In this document: positions 52,925 through 62,839 of the stretch, piece after piece | How the letters are laid out: every line of letters starts with the position of its first letter | Position numbering within the stretch: position 1 is the stretch's first letter | NCBI GenBank assembly: GCA_024195265.1 | Contig: JAJLRJ010000008.1 | Location: 7,778,988-7,842,987 of the forward strand | DNA: 64,000 nucleotides | From: Dendrophyllia cribrosa | Taxonomy: Eukaryota > Cnidaria > Anthozoa > Scleractinia > Dendrophylliidae | Reading direction: 5' to 3' | The notes under the pieces: model-generated | Told to the model about the DNA's origin: nothing | The model's database searches: none | The model's input: the letters and a program-made list of their open reading frames with translations, nothing else | Translations under genes and position numbers: made by a program

Positions 52925-53881
52925 ATGGCCAACATCTCCAGTTCAAATTTGACCAACAAGTTTTCGAATACTGTGGTGGAAAAGGAGACAAGTTTACCTG
53001 GCTATGCCCAGGTTAGTTATATTATTTACATCACCGTTAACAGCATCGCTTGTCCATTCACAGTTCTACTAAACGTGTTGGTGATACTGGCAGTGAAAAG
53101 AAGGCCGCGACTTCAAAGCAAAAGTAACATCTTGCTGGCCTGTTTAGCGGCAACAGACGCCGCAAATGGCTTCACGGCACAGCCAGCTTTCATCTTCGCG
53201 ACGACATTCGAACTTTTTTATTTCACCAGCCATATAACACAAACTGCATTTTCTTTCCTAAACAGCGCCACACGCGCAACGTTTGTTTGTTCCTCGCTTC
53301 ACCTGATGTTGGTAACTGGCGAGAGGCTGGTAGCGATCAAATTCACTTCACACTACCCTTACATTGTCACAGGGCGAAATATCAAGGTGACGGTGATTGC
53401 ATTTTGGATCATTGCTCTTTCCTTTGAAATAATACTTATTACAGTCCAAAAATCAATATTTTCAAACGCTATTGTTAGTTTTATTCTAACTTCATGTGTT
53501 CTTTTTGTTTCGTTTTCTTACATACTGTTGTATCGAGAGACACGGCGACACGAAAACAAGATTAAAGCCCAACAACTTCCACAAGAAAAAGTGGAAAGAT
53601 TTGCTAAAGAGAGCAAAGCGCTCAAGACAACTGTGTATGTAATCGCAGCTGTTATTCTATGCCTAATTCCCGTGGCTTCGTTGCTTCTTTTCAGCAGTTT
53701 ATTGCGAGCAAAAGGAGATTTTGTTAAATCACGTTTTCTTGTGATAATGCCGTTGATTCGCACGTGTGGCTTTTTAAACTCGCTTCTTAATCCACTAATT
53801 TACTGCTGGCGACAAAAAGAAATGAGAAAGTTTGTGTTCAGTAGATTTTCGGCAGTCCAAGACGTGAATCCCGCTAACTGA
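52925..53881 (+). CDS. Class A (rhodopsin-like) GPCR, intact copy
   Basis: 318 residues, intronless. The N-terminus has two N-glycosylation sequons (NISS, NLTN). TM1 has LLNVLVILAV, and TM2 has LLACLAATDAANG with the sodium-site Asp. TM3 ends VTGERLVAIKF, a GER in place of DRY. TM5 precedes a basic loop (RETRRHENKIKAQQL). TM6 is VIAAVILCLIPV, with Pro but without the usual Trp switch. TM7 is LNSLLNPLIYCW (NPxxY), then a short tail. I associate this pattern with cnidarian orphan receptors near the melanocortin/adenosine-type cluster, which is inference. An out-of-frame ATG at 52,884 makes a small upstream ORF. Plasma membrane; ligand unknown. Confidence 0.9.
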   Translation: MANISSSNLTNKFSNTVVEKETSLPGYAQVSYIIYITVNSIACPFTVLLNVLVILAVKRRPRLQSKSNILLACLAATDAANGFTAQPAFIFATTFELFYFTSHITQTAFSFLNSATRATFVCSSLHLMLVTGERLVAIKFTSHYPYIVTGRNIKVTVIAFWIIALSFEIILITVQKSIFSNAIVSFILTSCVLFVSFSYILLYRETRRHENKIKAQQLPQEKVERFAKESKALKTTVYVIAAVILCLIPVASLLLFSSLLRAKGDFVKSRFLVIMPLIRTCGFLNSLLNPLIYCWRQKEMRKFVFSRFSAVQDVNPAN

Positions 53882-54793
53882 TAAAATAAAAATTAAATTT
53901 GTACAGCGCAAAGGAAAACTACAATCGAGCTGAATTCATGTTTGTAGCCACTACAAAATTATTTCAGAATCGTAAAACTGTCTTATTTTCCACCTAGCTC
54001 GGTTTTCTTTGTTCTTTTCAGGGGAATATATCACATAACCCCGTTCATTACAGTGTCTGAAAAGCTGGGTGCGGCTTTGATTGTAACAGGGGAGAGGCGG
54101 GGCTGAAAACAATAGCTGATAACAATAGCAAAACAAAGGATTACATATTCCCCTCAACATATTCCCCCCAACATATTCCCCTCGACATATTCCCTTTGCC
54201 TTAGTCCCCTCGACTTATTCCCCTCATACTAGAATAACACAAACGGGAAGACAAAATAGGGCGTAACAAGGAAAACGCTCTAGCATTAGTCAATATTTTT
54301 TGTTTACAAAAAAGACAACTTCATCAATCATATTCCTACGTAATTAACTTGCCGGTCGCGACCAAAAATTAATAACATTATTCGATGGTATCGTACCTCG
54401 ATTCAGGTTTCGGGTCTTCAATAATGTATGACGCCTCGTTTTACGCTTGAACCTGAAAATATTTCTGCCGCTTTCCCTTGGAAAACACACCGCAAACCAC
54501 TCCATTGACCTTCGAAAGATGAAGGCGGGCAGTTGGGCCATGGCGAGACCACGAGTACTGTTCATACATTTTCTTCTCTCTCTCTCCCCTTCTACTCATA
54601 ACGAAGCAACGTGCTCAATGCAAATTTGGCAAAAGCAAAACATGTTTACCGTCTCGCTTCGTAATGTGCCGTGATCCCAATGCGGCCTTGCGGAATCATG
54701 ATTTTTTGCATTTAAATTGAACGGAATGTTACTCTCCGAAAAATTAATAGTTTCTTTGTTTTAGAAAACCTCACAAGGTGGAAAATAAGCATG
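53882..54793. other. No gene; short tandem repeat at 54,146-54,226
   Basis: About six CCCCTCGACATATT-like 14-15-bp units. GGGGAATATATCACATA near 54,020 is shared with the foldback at 54,794. Confidence 0.6.
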
Positions 54794-54912
54794 TTATTGA
54801 CCAGTCCCTCGGGGATATGTGATATATTCCCCTCGTGGCGTTCCCTCGGGCTACACCCTCGGGTACGCCACGAGGGGAATATATCACATATCCCCTCGCT
54901 CCTGGTCAATAA
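54794..54912. repeat. 119-bp foldback hairpin
   Basis: Arms TTATTGACCAG..CCTCGGGGATATGTGATA and inverse pair around a CCTCGGGCTACACCCTCGGG centre. Confidence 0.85.
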
Positions 54913-55404
54913 CCCTTACATAATTCTAACAAACTACAGTAGTTTGCATGGTAGTGTGAAAATACACCAAAATAACACAATAAAAAACATGAAAAAATAC
55001 CAAGGTAACTCAGTTTTTATCAACCGGGGCATCGGGCTTCCGATCAAAAACATCCGGGGATTTTGCCGTACCGTTCTTACAGCTGATTTCACTGCAGTGT
55101 GTAGTCTCGTGTTTACTCCCTCAATGTCTCTTTGACTCGCCCGTCATGGCCCGCCTATGTTCACACAATTGTTAAGGAAATTCACACATCAACTAAATTC
55201 ACTGAGTAAATACTGACTTCCTGAAGAGCTCTCAGTGCAGTGTTAAGAACCGTTTTTTCAAACATGATTGATTAACCCGCCAAGATTCGCGTGTCATGAT
55301 TGGTCAGACATGATTTGCCCATGAAATTGTCAGAAAATAGCGAAGGAAATTCATAGATCTTGTGCTTTGAGGATGTTTCTATGTCAGAATTAAGTTTTAT
55401 ACTC
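54913..55404. other. No feature recognised
   Basis: Only short chance frames. Confidence 0.5.
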
Positions 55405-55407
55405 TTA

Positions 55408-55576
55408 AGGCGCGGACAAACAGTGCAAATTTTCTTGCCACGTTGCGCGCAACAAGATTTTTTGGGTGTCACACGATGCAATTTGTTGCGCGAAACGTCG
55501 CAAAAGTATAACTCGATTGTACTTCTGCAACTGTTGCGCGCAACGTTGCAATATAAGTTGCACCGTGTGTCCGGCC
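55408..55576. mobile_element. MITE, about 170 bp, TTA-flanked
   Basis: Imperfect inverted ends (GGCGCGGACAAACAGTGCAA and TTGCACCGTGTGTCCGGCC) with repeated GTTGCGCGCAAC palindromes inside. Confidence 0.65.
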
Positions 55577-55748
55577 TTAAGCTCATTTTATGCGCGAATT
55601 TCTTCACCATTGTCTTATCTTGGGTGAATCATGACGGAATCATTGGCAGCACTGTTTAGTGGCCATTCACATAAAAGCTATTGAGCAATATTAGTCTATT
55701 CGACTATGACTTGATGTAAAATGGCACTTACAGGTGAATTACTTCTTC

Positions 55749-56036
55749 ATAGAGCAGTTTTCAATTGAGTGTCGTAAAACCAAAACCAAAGTAATTACTC
55801 TGACCAATCACAGCAGTCGTAAACAATCCAATGAACCAATCAGAGCTCGAAGCAATTACATGTCGCCGGCGCCAAGCGCGGGAAAACGCGTGCGAGCAAG
55901 TCACGATTGGTTTTGGTTTTACTTCTGATTGGTCGAGAAAGTGGCGCGAGATTTTTTAGCCAATCACAAAGCGTAGCAATGCAAAACCAAAGCAATTGTG
56001 TAATTGCTTTCGACAGTCAACTGAAAACTGCTCTAT
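55749..56036 (+). mobile_element. MITE family M, full-length copy
   Basis: ATAGAGCAGTTTTCAATTGA ... TGAAAACTGCTCTAT, about 90% like 16,493-16,780 and without internal expansion. Confidence 0.85.
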
Positions 56037-56314
56037 TTACAACAAATAAAAACCCTAAAAGCTTATAAATAAATTACAAGATGATAAAATCTATAACTAT
56101 GAACTATAATATTTTCCATGTTATATCGCCAAATGCCACCAAATAAATAACTAAATTGGATAAAAAGATTCTATAGAGCAAAACAGAAGCAGTAGTTTGG
56201 AGATAAAGTGCAGGATTGCAAGGATGGAAGTGGATTACAGTTCATCATATTTGATTTCGTGACAGGCGGTCAAGAAATCAAACTTGCCATTCTTGTGGAA
56301 TTTTCACTCTTTAA

Positions 56315-56909
56315 GGACGTTCGCGCTAATTGTTTATGCGCACGCAATTCATGTCGAAGAAATCTAAGCACATAAAGGGCTGATAGCCGTTGCGTTAACT
56401 TTGCTTAGATTTAACTCGCTTGGATGGTCGGTGACCCCCAATTTTTTTTCATAGATAATTTTCTTTGCCAATACTCGACAGATTGTGAAAAAATGAACAA
56501 AAAATCAATGTAGGAAGTTTAAATTTTTTCCATTTTTCTACCCGCGAGCCGTCAAATCCTGCCAACTTGCGGCTGTCAGAGTTTGCAAATGCTGCCGTTT
56601 AAAGATGAAATTTACTTCAAGGAACGTCACCAGTTGAATGAATTTACTGAACAGACCTACTCGCATAAAATTTGGGAAAGAAAGTTGCATTTTAGAGATT
56701 CATTTGCAATATATTTAGACTAACAGACATTGGGGTCACATCCCGTAAGAAAGACCCGCAATTTTTCAAAATTAGGGTCGCCTTTCAGATAGCTTATCTC
56801 AGAAACGAAGTCTGTGACCCTCTCATTTTTGATACGAGTAACTCATAACCTAGCTGTAGCAAAAGTTTTATAAAAAAATCAATGTTAGAAGATTTTCGCG
56901 CGAACGTCC
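56315..56909. mobile_element. TTAA-target element, 595 bp
   Basis: Inverted ends GGACGTTCGCGC are flanked by TTAA at 56,311-56,314 and 56,910-56,913. It interrupts the third partial duplication unit. No transposase. Confidence 0.8.
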
Positions 56910-56934
56910 TTAAGCCGTTGTTTTGTCTCCTTAG

Positions 56935-57120
56935 GGACGGACCATTTAATTTTTGTGGGCGTGGGGGGGGGGGGGGGTTGTTGGGCAATTACCCAAAAAC
57001 ATTCCTGCAGAAGAAATTTAAGAGAAAAAAGCACGTGAAAACACATTTATGAAGCATTTTGGTAAAAAAAATTCTTGCAAATAGTGATGCTGAAAACAAA
57101 ATTCATACTCAGAATAAAAT

Positions 57121-57152
<32 letters not shown>

Positions 57153-57177
57153 CCACCAAAAATTAAATGGTCCGTCC
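56935..57177. mobile_element. MITE with GGACGGACCATTTAATTTTT ends and opposed G/C runs
   Basis: G14 near 56,964 and C29 near 57,123 lie just inside the inverted ends. The interruption is visible because the flanks (AAGCCGTTG and TTTAGTTAATATTT) are contiguous in the copy near 52,393. Confidence 0.8.
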
Positions 57178-57454
57178 TTTAGTTAATATTTATTTGCATT
57201 CATCGCTTTTGACAATTTTTTCTTCTATGTCAAGACAATAAAGCAAGCTTAAAGCAAGCTCCTGACCATCATTATGAAAACACGGTCTGTCAAACATTTG
57301 AAGTTATCTATGCGACCTCTATTATATTTTATTAATAGCTATTATTACAACAATAAAAGGGCATCTAGTGATATCAGCTTTTTACTGTGTCATGTAAATA
57401 CTGTGAGAGACACCCTGTTTAAATATAGGTATCATATATATCTTATCTTCAAGT

Positions 57455-57965
57455 GAGTGAGATCCTACAGTGTGACCGTTCATTTGACAGCTATTGAGCA
57501 GTACTGTGCAGTATCGAGCAGTACTGAGCAGTATTGAGCAGTACTTTCTAATGGTACTCAGTGTATCCCTTACTTACAAGGTGGTTCTAACTTTTGAGTC
57601 TGTCTATGAAATCCTTACGTGTAACCATTCAACGAAAGCTCTCCAGCAGTACTTTTTACTGGTCCTGTTTATTATGTTGTACAAGGTGGTTCTAATTTTT
57701 TAGTATGTAGATGAAATCCTGAAGTGCGACCATTCAAATGAAAGCTATTGAGCAGTACTTTTCTGTGGTACTGTTTATTATGCTGTACAAGGTGGTTCTT
57801 ACTTTTGAGTCTGTGGATGAAATCCTGAAGTGTGACCATTCAAATGAAAGCTACTGAGCAGCACTTTCCTGTGGTGCTGTTTATTATGCTGTACAAGGTG
57901 GTTTAAACTTTTGAGTCTGTGGATGAAATCCTGAAGTGTGACCATTCAAATGAAAGCTCCTGAGC
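57455..57965 (+). repeat. ~108-bp tandem array of the dispersed repeat, 4-5 copies
   Basis: Unit GTGACCATTCAAATGAAAGC ... GAGCAGTACTTTCCTGTGGT ... TTATTATGCTGTACAAGGTG. This is the only multi-copy array of the family in the window. Confidence 0.85.
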
Positions 57966-58479
57966 AATAGATGTGCTGTTAGTTTTCCATATTTCACTCA
58001 ACAGATTTTGAATAGTTTTTCCTATTTTGAACTTGGCCTTCCTTTCTCCAGGGAGCAAATTCTAGCAAGAATTAGTAAGAAGCATGTCAGTGGTGGAGCC
58101 ACTGGGCGATGCTCTGGGTCTTGATTCTCTCAATCGCCGCCTTCCTTTTCTCTCACAGCAATCAAGTTTCCTTGGTAAGATTTTCCGGGGTTTTCTGAGA
58201 AAGAATGAAAGAAAATAATACACTTGAAAAAAAAGTACAAAAAAAGACACCCAATGGGTGCATGAGCCTGTTTGTCAACATGTGATGGTCTGACATTCGA
58301 ATTGCCAAGTCTAATAAGCTATTTGACAGCTAAGAGCACTTGCAGTTTTTAATTTAATGGGGCTATGTCGCGAGGATTTGGCAGTTGCTGTATTTTGTTG
58401 TTGTTTTGTTTGTTTGTTTGTTGTTTGGGAGAGTCAAAGCTTTTCATGAGTATGATCAGAAAATCGCCAAAAGTGATGG

Positions 58480-58997
58480 AAGCAAAACCAAAGTAGTCAC
58501 TCTGGCCAATCAGAACAGTGACAGACAATCCAATGAACCAATCAGAACAGTGACAGACAATCCAATGAACCAATCAGAACAGTGACAGACAATCCAATGA
58601 ACCAATCACAACAGTGACTGACAATCCAATGAACCAATCAGAACAGTGACAGACAATCCAATGAACCAATCAGAACAGTGACAGACAATCCAATGAACCA
58701 ATCAGAACAGTGACTGACAATCCAATGAACCAATCAGAACAATGACACACAATCCAATGAACCAATCAGAACAGTGACACACAATCCAATGAACCAATCA
58801 CAACAGTGACAGACAATGAACCAATCACAACTCGAAGTAAATCAGTAATTGTCAAGCAAGTCACGATTAGTTTTGGTTTTACTTTTGATTGGTTGATAAA
58901 GTGGCATAAGATTTTTTTAGCCAATCACAAAGCTTGGCAATGCAAAAACAAAGCAATTGCAAAATAACTTAGGACACTCAATTGAAAACCGTTCTAA
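58480..58997 (+). mobile_element. MITE family M copy with 32-bp internal expansion
   Basis: MITE-M segments flank an array at about 58,511-58,815 (unit CAGAACAGTGACAGACAATC plus CAATGAACCAAT, nine to ten copies). The right end CAATTGAAAACCGTTCTA is recognisable; the left tip is diverged. Confidence 0.85.
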
Positions 58998-59084
58998 TGG
59001 GAAGAAACATCAAAGAACGTCAGCATGGTAATTCTTAAAGCTAAAACGCAAATTACATGCTCCGTGTGGTGACAGGTGAGTTAA

Positions 59085-59221
59085 TTACCTTGAGTTGAGT
59101 TCTGCAGAGATTTGCTCCAAAGTTCTGTTTTTTGTCTCAGGGACGTATTTATAGATGAAAATAAGCGCTATAACACATATTATTGTGTAGAATATAAAGG
59201 TCCACGAAGTTCCAAAGGTGC
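59085..59221 (-). CDS. SLC2A-like transporter, most 3' visible exon
   Basis: An acceptor (TTATTTTCACAG) joins in phase 1 to the exon ending at 61,134. It encodes TFGTSWTFIFYTIICVIALI (the last membrane helix) and VPETKNRTLEQISAEL, the PET-K motif after TM12 of sugar transporters. It either stops at TAA (59,085-59,087) or splices at AAG|GTAATT (exon end 59,089). Confidence 0.8.
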
Positions 59222-59229
59222 CTGTGAAA

Positions 59230-60700
59230 ATAAGGAAATCGATTAAGGTGCTGTAACACGTACCAATTTTTCGTACAACTTGTCTCGTCAAAAAAAATAG
59301 TTGCAAGTTGCACGCACGATTTTTACGTGTAACTCCCCCCGTGCAAAGGAATTTTCTTTTTAAGTTCGGCTCGAAAAGTTGAATCGTTATTTTTTTCACT
59401 TTCTGCAACAAATTTCTTCAAGTTGCACAACAAAAATATGTGTGACATGGCTCTTGCAACTTGTTTCGCCACAATCTTTAATTCAACAATCACATCAATG
59501 GGGCAGGGGACAGATGCGTCATTTTTCAATTTAACCCATTGACTCCTTCAAAATTTCGCAGAAAATGGCAATTTGAAGCCACTAATGCTGTTTTCTGACT
59601 GCTGTGGAGGCAAATTGCAAGCAAACTGTCCAAGACGTTGTTTGCAACATGAAAACTTAGTTTCCTTTCCTTTCTGGGTCAAACAAGTCGACTTTTGGTT
59701 TCGGGCATGCGCACAAAGCAAAATTTTAAGAGTTTTTGAACGAAAAAAAGCATGATAAGCTTGACTTTTCTTTTCCTTTGTTTTTCTCCCCGTTCTTTTT
59801 CGTTCTTATTCCATTTTCCCCCCTCGTTGTTGGCCTTTCTCGAGATTTTATGTATTTAGTAAAAGTTTCCCAGAAAAGGCTGAAGAAGATGAAATTTTTT
59901 AACAAGAAGTGGCAGTGGCAGGAAGACCCAATTTTCCTTCGATTTTGCCAGTCAAATCTGACAGCTTTTTCGCGTGTTACTCTGGCCTAATGCACAAGAT
60001 CTCTCTCATTTCGGCACTTTTTGAAAGGTTTCTTCCTTCTGCGTGAGTTAGTTATGAAAGACATCTTTTTCGTCATAAAAAGCGATGACGTCAAAAATGG
60101 TACAAGGACCGTGGGTCCATTACGGGCGGTTTCGGGCTTTGAGGTGTCAATAGGTTAAACACGTCCAGTCGTCAATCAACCACTGAAGTATTAACAACTG
60201 ACAAACAACATGCGTCATTACTAAGACAATTACTAAGTTAAAATACAATTTGGAAAAACTTTATGAAAGTTTTTCAGAAGTCTTTATGAACTTCTATTTT
60301 TTTTTTGCTTAGGTAAAATATTGGTTTATTAGATTTTTGAAGCAAATTATATTTAAAGGACGCGCAAGTTGACCACGTTTTGTGACTGAAAGACGCCGTA
60401 ATTTGCATTTCACACCCGAAGGCTATGAAATAGGGGAGGAGCTAAGCCTTTTATACCGGAACTTCGTGTTTAAGCAATTTTTTTTTTCGAGACAATTTGC
60501 ATGGCAATAGCATTTCGCCCAGGTGACGTCATATTTGGTAGCATTGCATTGTGGGATCGAAATGCGATCAAATATTTCAAAATGGCTGACCCGACTGCAG
60601 TCAGAGGCTCTTTGAAATCCCACGCTTCGCAAGAGGATTAGTGCAATGTCGTTTATACAAAATCCTTGACGCCACATGTTTGTGGAATTGTATTGGTGAA
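59230..60700. other. Intron of the transporter, nothing firm
   Basis: Several GTTGCAACTTG-like repeats near 59,240-59,470 hint at a decayed MITE. No exon supported. Confidence 0.5.
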
Positions 60701-60705
60701 ATACC

Positions 60706-60707
60706 AG

Positions 60708-60765
<58 letters not shown>

Positions 60766-60796
60766 AGGGAGGGAGGGAGGGAGGGAGGGAGGGAGA

Positions 60797-60837
<41 letters not shown>

Positions 60838-61061
60838 AGGGAGGGAGGGAGGGAGGGAGGGAGGGAGGGAGGGAGGGAGGGAGGGAGGGAGGGAGGGAGG
60901 GAGGGAGGGAGGGAGGGAGGGAGGGAGGGAGGGAGGGAGGAGGAGGAGGGAGGGAGGGAGGAAGGAAGGAAGGAAGGAAGGAAGGAAGGAAGGAAGGAAG
61001 GAAGGAAGGAAGGAAGGAAGGAAGGAAGGAAGGAAGGAAGGAAGGAAGGAAGGAAGACAGT
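60706..61061 (+). repeat. Compound purine microsatellite, about 355 bp
   Basis: Blocks (GAAA)n, (GA)n, (GGGA)n, (GGCA)n, (GGGA)n and (GGAA)n run in sequence. The strand is almost pure purine apart from the GGCA block. Open frames through it are artefacts. Confidence 0.95.
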
Positions 61062-61133
61062 CTTGTCGAGGTGCTGTAATTATCTAAAGCTAACCATTAC
61101 CATCTTTCCCTTTATAATAAAGAAGGTACTTAC

Positions 61134-61256
61134 TGAGCATGTCCAAAAATGTGAGGGACACCATAAGGTTTGTGCCCCAGTTGAGTATAGTGGCGATGGA
61201 GAAGGCCCTTCCTTTGATACCAGCTGGGAATATTTCACTTAACAGCAACCAGGAAA
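61134..61256 (-). CDS. SLC2A-like transporter exon
   Basis: Acceptor TTGCTTCACAG, donor CTCA|GTAAGT, phase 1 in and out. Encodes [18 protein letters not shown] and [18 protein letters not shown], the TM10-TM11 region with the conserved SEIFP..xKGRA signature of GLUT-type MFS proteins. Confidence 0.9.
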
Positions 61257-61569
61257 CTGTGAAGCAAGAAAAGCAAATTATATCATAAAATTAGGGCTTA
61301 TATAGTGACCTAAAACTGCGAAGGTATAAAATATTGAGTCAAGGGGAGCGTTTTTATGGACATATTCTGGTCATCCCAAAAACAGAATAGCGCTAAATAT
61401 TACACCAATTCGGACCTTTCTATAATCTTCTAAACAGACATTAATTAGTTGTCTGTGATTGAAAAGTTTTCATGTCAGTGCAGCGTTATAAAGTTACTTT
61501 ATAGGAACGCTTCGCACGAAAACTGCGGGCTCAATCAATGGTACTTATTTCCCAAGTTAACAAACTTAC

Positions 61570-61926
61570 TTGGTCCAAAACTGAACGAGTAGGCGCCAAC
61601 AAACAGAACTAGAGCACTGAGTGTAAAATACCGCAGGCCTTTACTCGCTAACATCGGTATGGATCCTGTTGTGCTAAGCACAGATGCAGTTGAGTTCGTT
61701 GGAGAATAAATATTTGAAGAATTTGTTAAAGCGGTCGACGGAGTTGCGGTAGAAGAGAAATGAGGCATTGTTGACATCGAAGGTGCCGTTGAAGATTGCA
61801 GATCAGTGGAGTTATAGTAACACATTCTTTGTGGCTGACCAAGAGATGTATGTTGAGCAATAATTCCTAGGGTTAATATACTGACAGTCATAACTGAAAC
61901 ACCTATGAGAAGAAAACGGCGACGCC
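61570..61926 (-). CDS. SLC2A-like transporter exon with long extracellular loop
   Basis: Acceptor CTTTTCCAG, donor CCAA|GTAAGT. Encodes GRRRFLLIGVSVMTVSILTL (the GRR loop and TM9). A Ser/Thr-rich loop of about 70 residues with several N-glycosylation sequons follows, and then YFTLSALVLFVGAYSFSFGP (TM10). A long loop between TM9 and TM10 is characteristic of class III GLUTs (GLUT10/12). Phases agree with both neighbours. Confidence 0.88.
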
Positions 61927-62016
61927 CTGGAAAAGAGAGAACAATTAAGATTACAGAAACCTTCAAATAAGTAAGTCAAAAAATAAACAAAAAAAGAACA
62001 TGGAAATCAGTCTTAC

Positions 62017-62059
62017 CGCCCCTATCTACAGTGCTGAGAGAGATTACTGTAGCAATAAG
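62017..62059 (-). CDS. SLC2A-like transporter small exon (43 bp)
   Basis: Acceptor GTTCCAACAG, donor GGCG|GTAAGA, phase 0 in and 1 out. Encodes LIATVISLSTVDRG, which completes the D-R-G-G-R-R signature with the next exon. Confidence 0.8.
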
Positions 62060-62104
62060 CTGTTGGAACAAGACAAGCGAAAATCAGTTATTATAACGAC
62101 AAAG

Positions 62105-62370
62105 TAAAGCCTTAACCACAGTAATTACACCTGACCAATCACAGCAAATATGGTTAACGGTGAACAAATCAGAACTTGAAGCAAAGACATGCCAAGAGCA
62201 GGAAAACATGCGCTCGATGTCAAACGCGGGAAAACATACAATCGTTGCCAAATGCGGGAAAACATACGGTTGTTGTCAAGCATGGGAAAACACGCAATCG
62301 GTGCCAAGCGCGGGAAAATATATGATTCGTACAAGCGCGGGAAAAATATAGTCGGTGCCATCCGCGGGAA
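62105..62370 (+). mobile_element. MITE family M fragment with ~28-bp internal expansion
   Basis: CTGACCAATCACAGC and AACTTGAAGCAAAGACATGC are MITE-M segments. A GCGGGAAAACATACAATCG-like unit then repeats about seven times (62,195-62,372). It lies in a transporter intron. Confidence 0.75.
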
Positions 62371-62669
62371 AAAGTGCAAAAGTCTTTCCGATTTTTTTTT
62401 ATTGCAACACACACAAAAGAAACACTACTTACAAAACAAAGACGGCAGGGGGGGGGGGGGGGGGTTTGTTTGGAAAACAGAGGGTTTGCTCTGATTCAAT
62501 GCTACAAATGACAGGAGTGTTCTTACAACAGTTATAGACGTCAATATTTATGTATATACATTGAGAACTAAAAAAATCATTATCTTTCAACAGTTAATAC
62601 AACTTTAAAACTCTAAATATATTTTAAAAAAAGCAATACGCAAGTAAATGGTCCAGTCAACTTGCATAC

Positions 62670-62780
62670 CTTAGCAAGGCCTATCCCTAAGCTGGCGAGG
62701 GTGGCTTTCTCGCCACTTTGAAAACCAAGCGCTTGAAAGATTGTGGAAGCATAGAACACAATTGTTGGTTGACCCGTGAA
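62670..62780 (-). CDS. SLC2A-like (GLUT12/10-type) transporter exon
   Basis: Acceptor TTTATTCTCAG, donor AAG|GTATGC, phase 0 both sides. The 37 codons encode FTGQPTIVFYASTIFQALGF and ATLASLGIGLAK, the TM7 sugar-binding QFTGQP-type motif and TM8 start, closest in my memory to GLUT12. The preceding Gln and all upstream exons (TM1-TM6) lie beyond the window or further right unseen. The gene moves sugar down its gradient, or with protons, across the plasma membrane. Confidence 0.9.
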
Positions 62781-62839
62781 CTGAGAATAAAAGATAGAAA
62801 AAAAAAATAGAAAAAATTGGCAAATGCCCGATGGCGCGG

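Larger units (their letters stand above)
48480..57300 (+). repeat. Segmental tandem duplication carrying GPCR copies (unit about 3.98 kb)
   Basis: Matching flanks (CTTCTGGCGCCGGAAAA, CTCGCCAATTAATCAAGGGC) precede the receptors at 48,946 and 52,925, an offset of 3,979 bases. The upstream block at 52,250-52,460 recurs near 56,170-56,310 and 57,180-57,285, giving a third partial unit without a receptor and with two later insertions. Confidence 0.8.

Noticed and set aside
53960..54170. Extra exon after the intact GPCR
   Set aside because: The receptor stop is conserved in both copies and no acceptor or motif follows.
60641..61087. Long Arg/Glu/Gly-repeat frames across 60.7-61.06 kb
   Set aside because: They are only translations of the purine microsatellite.
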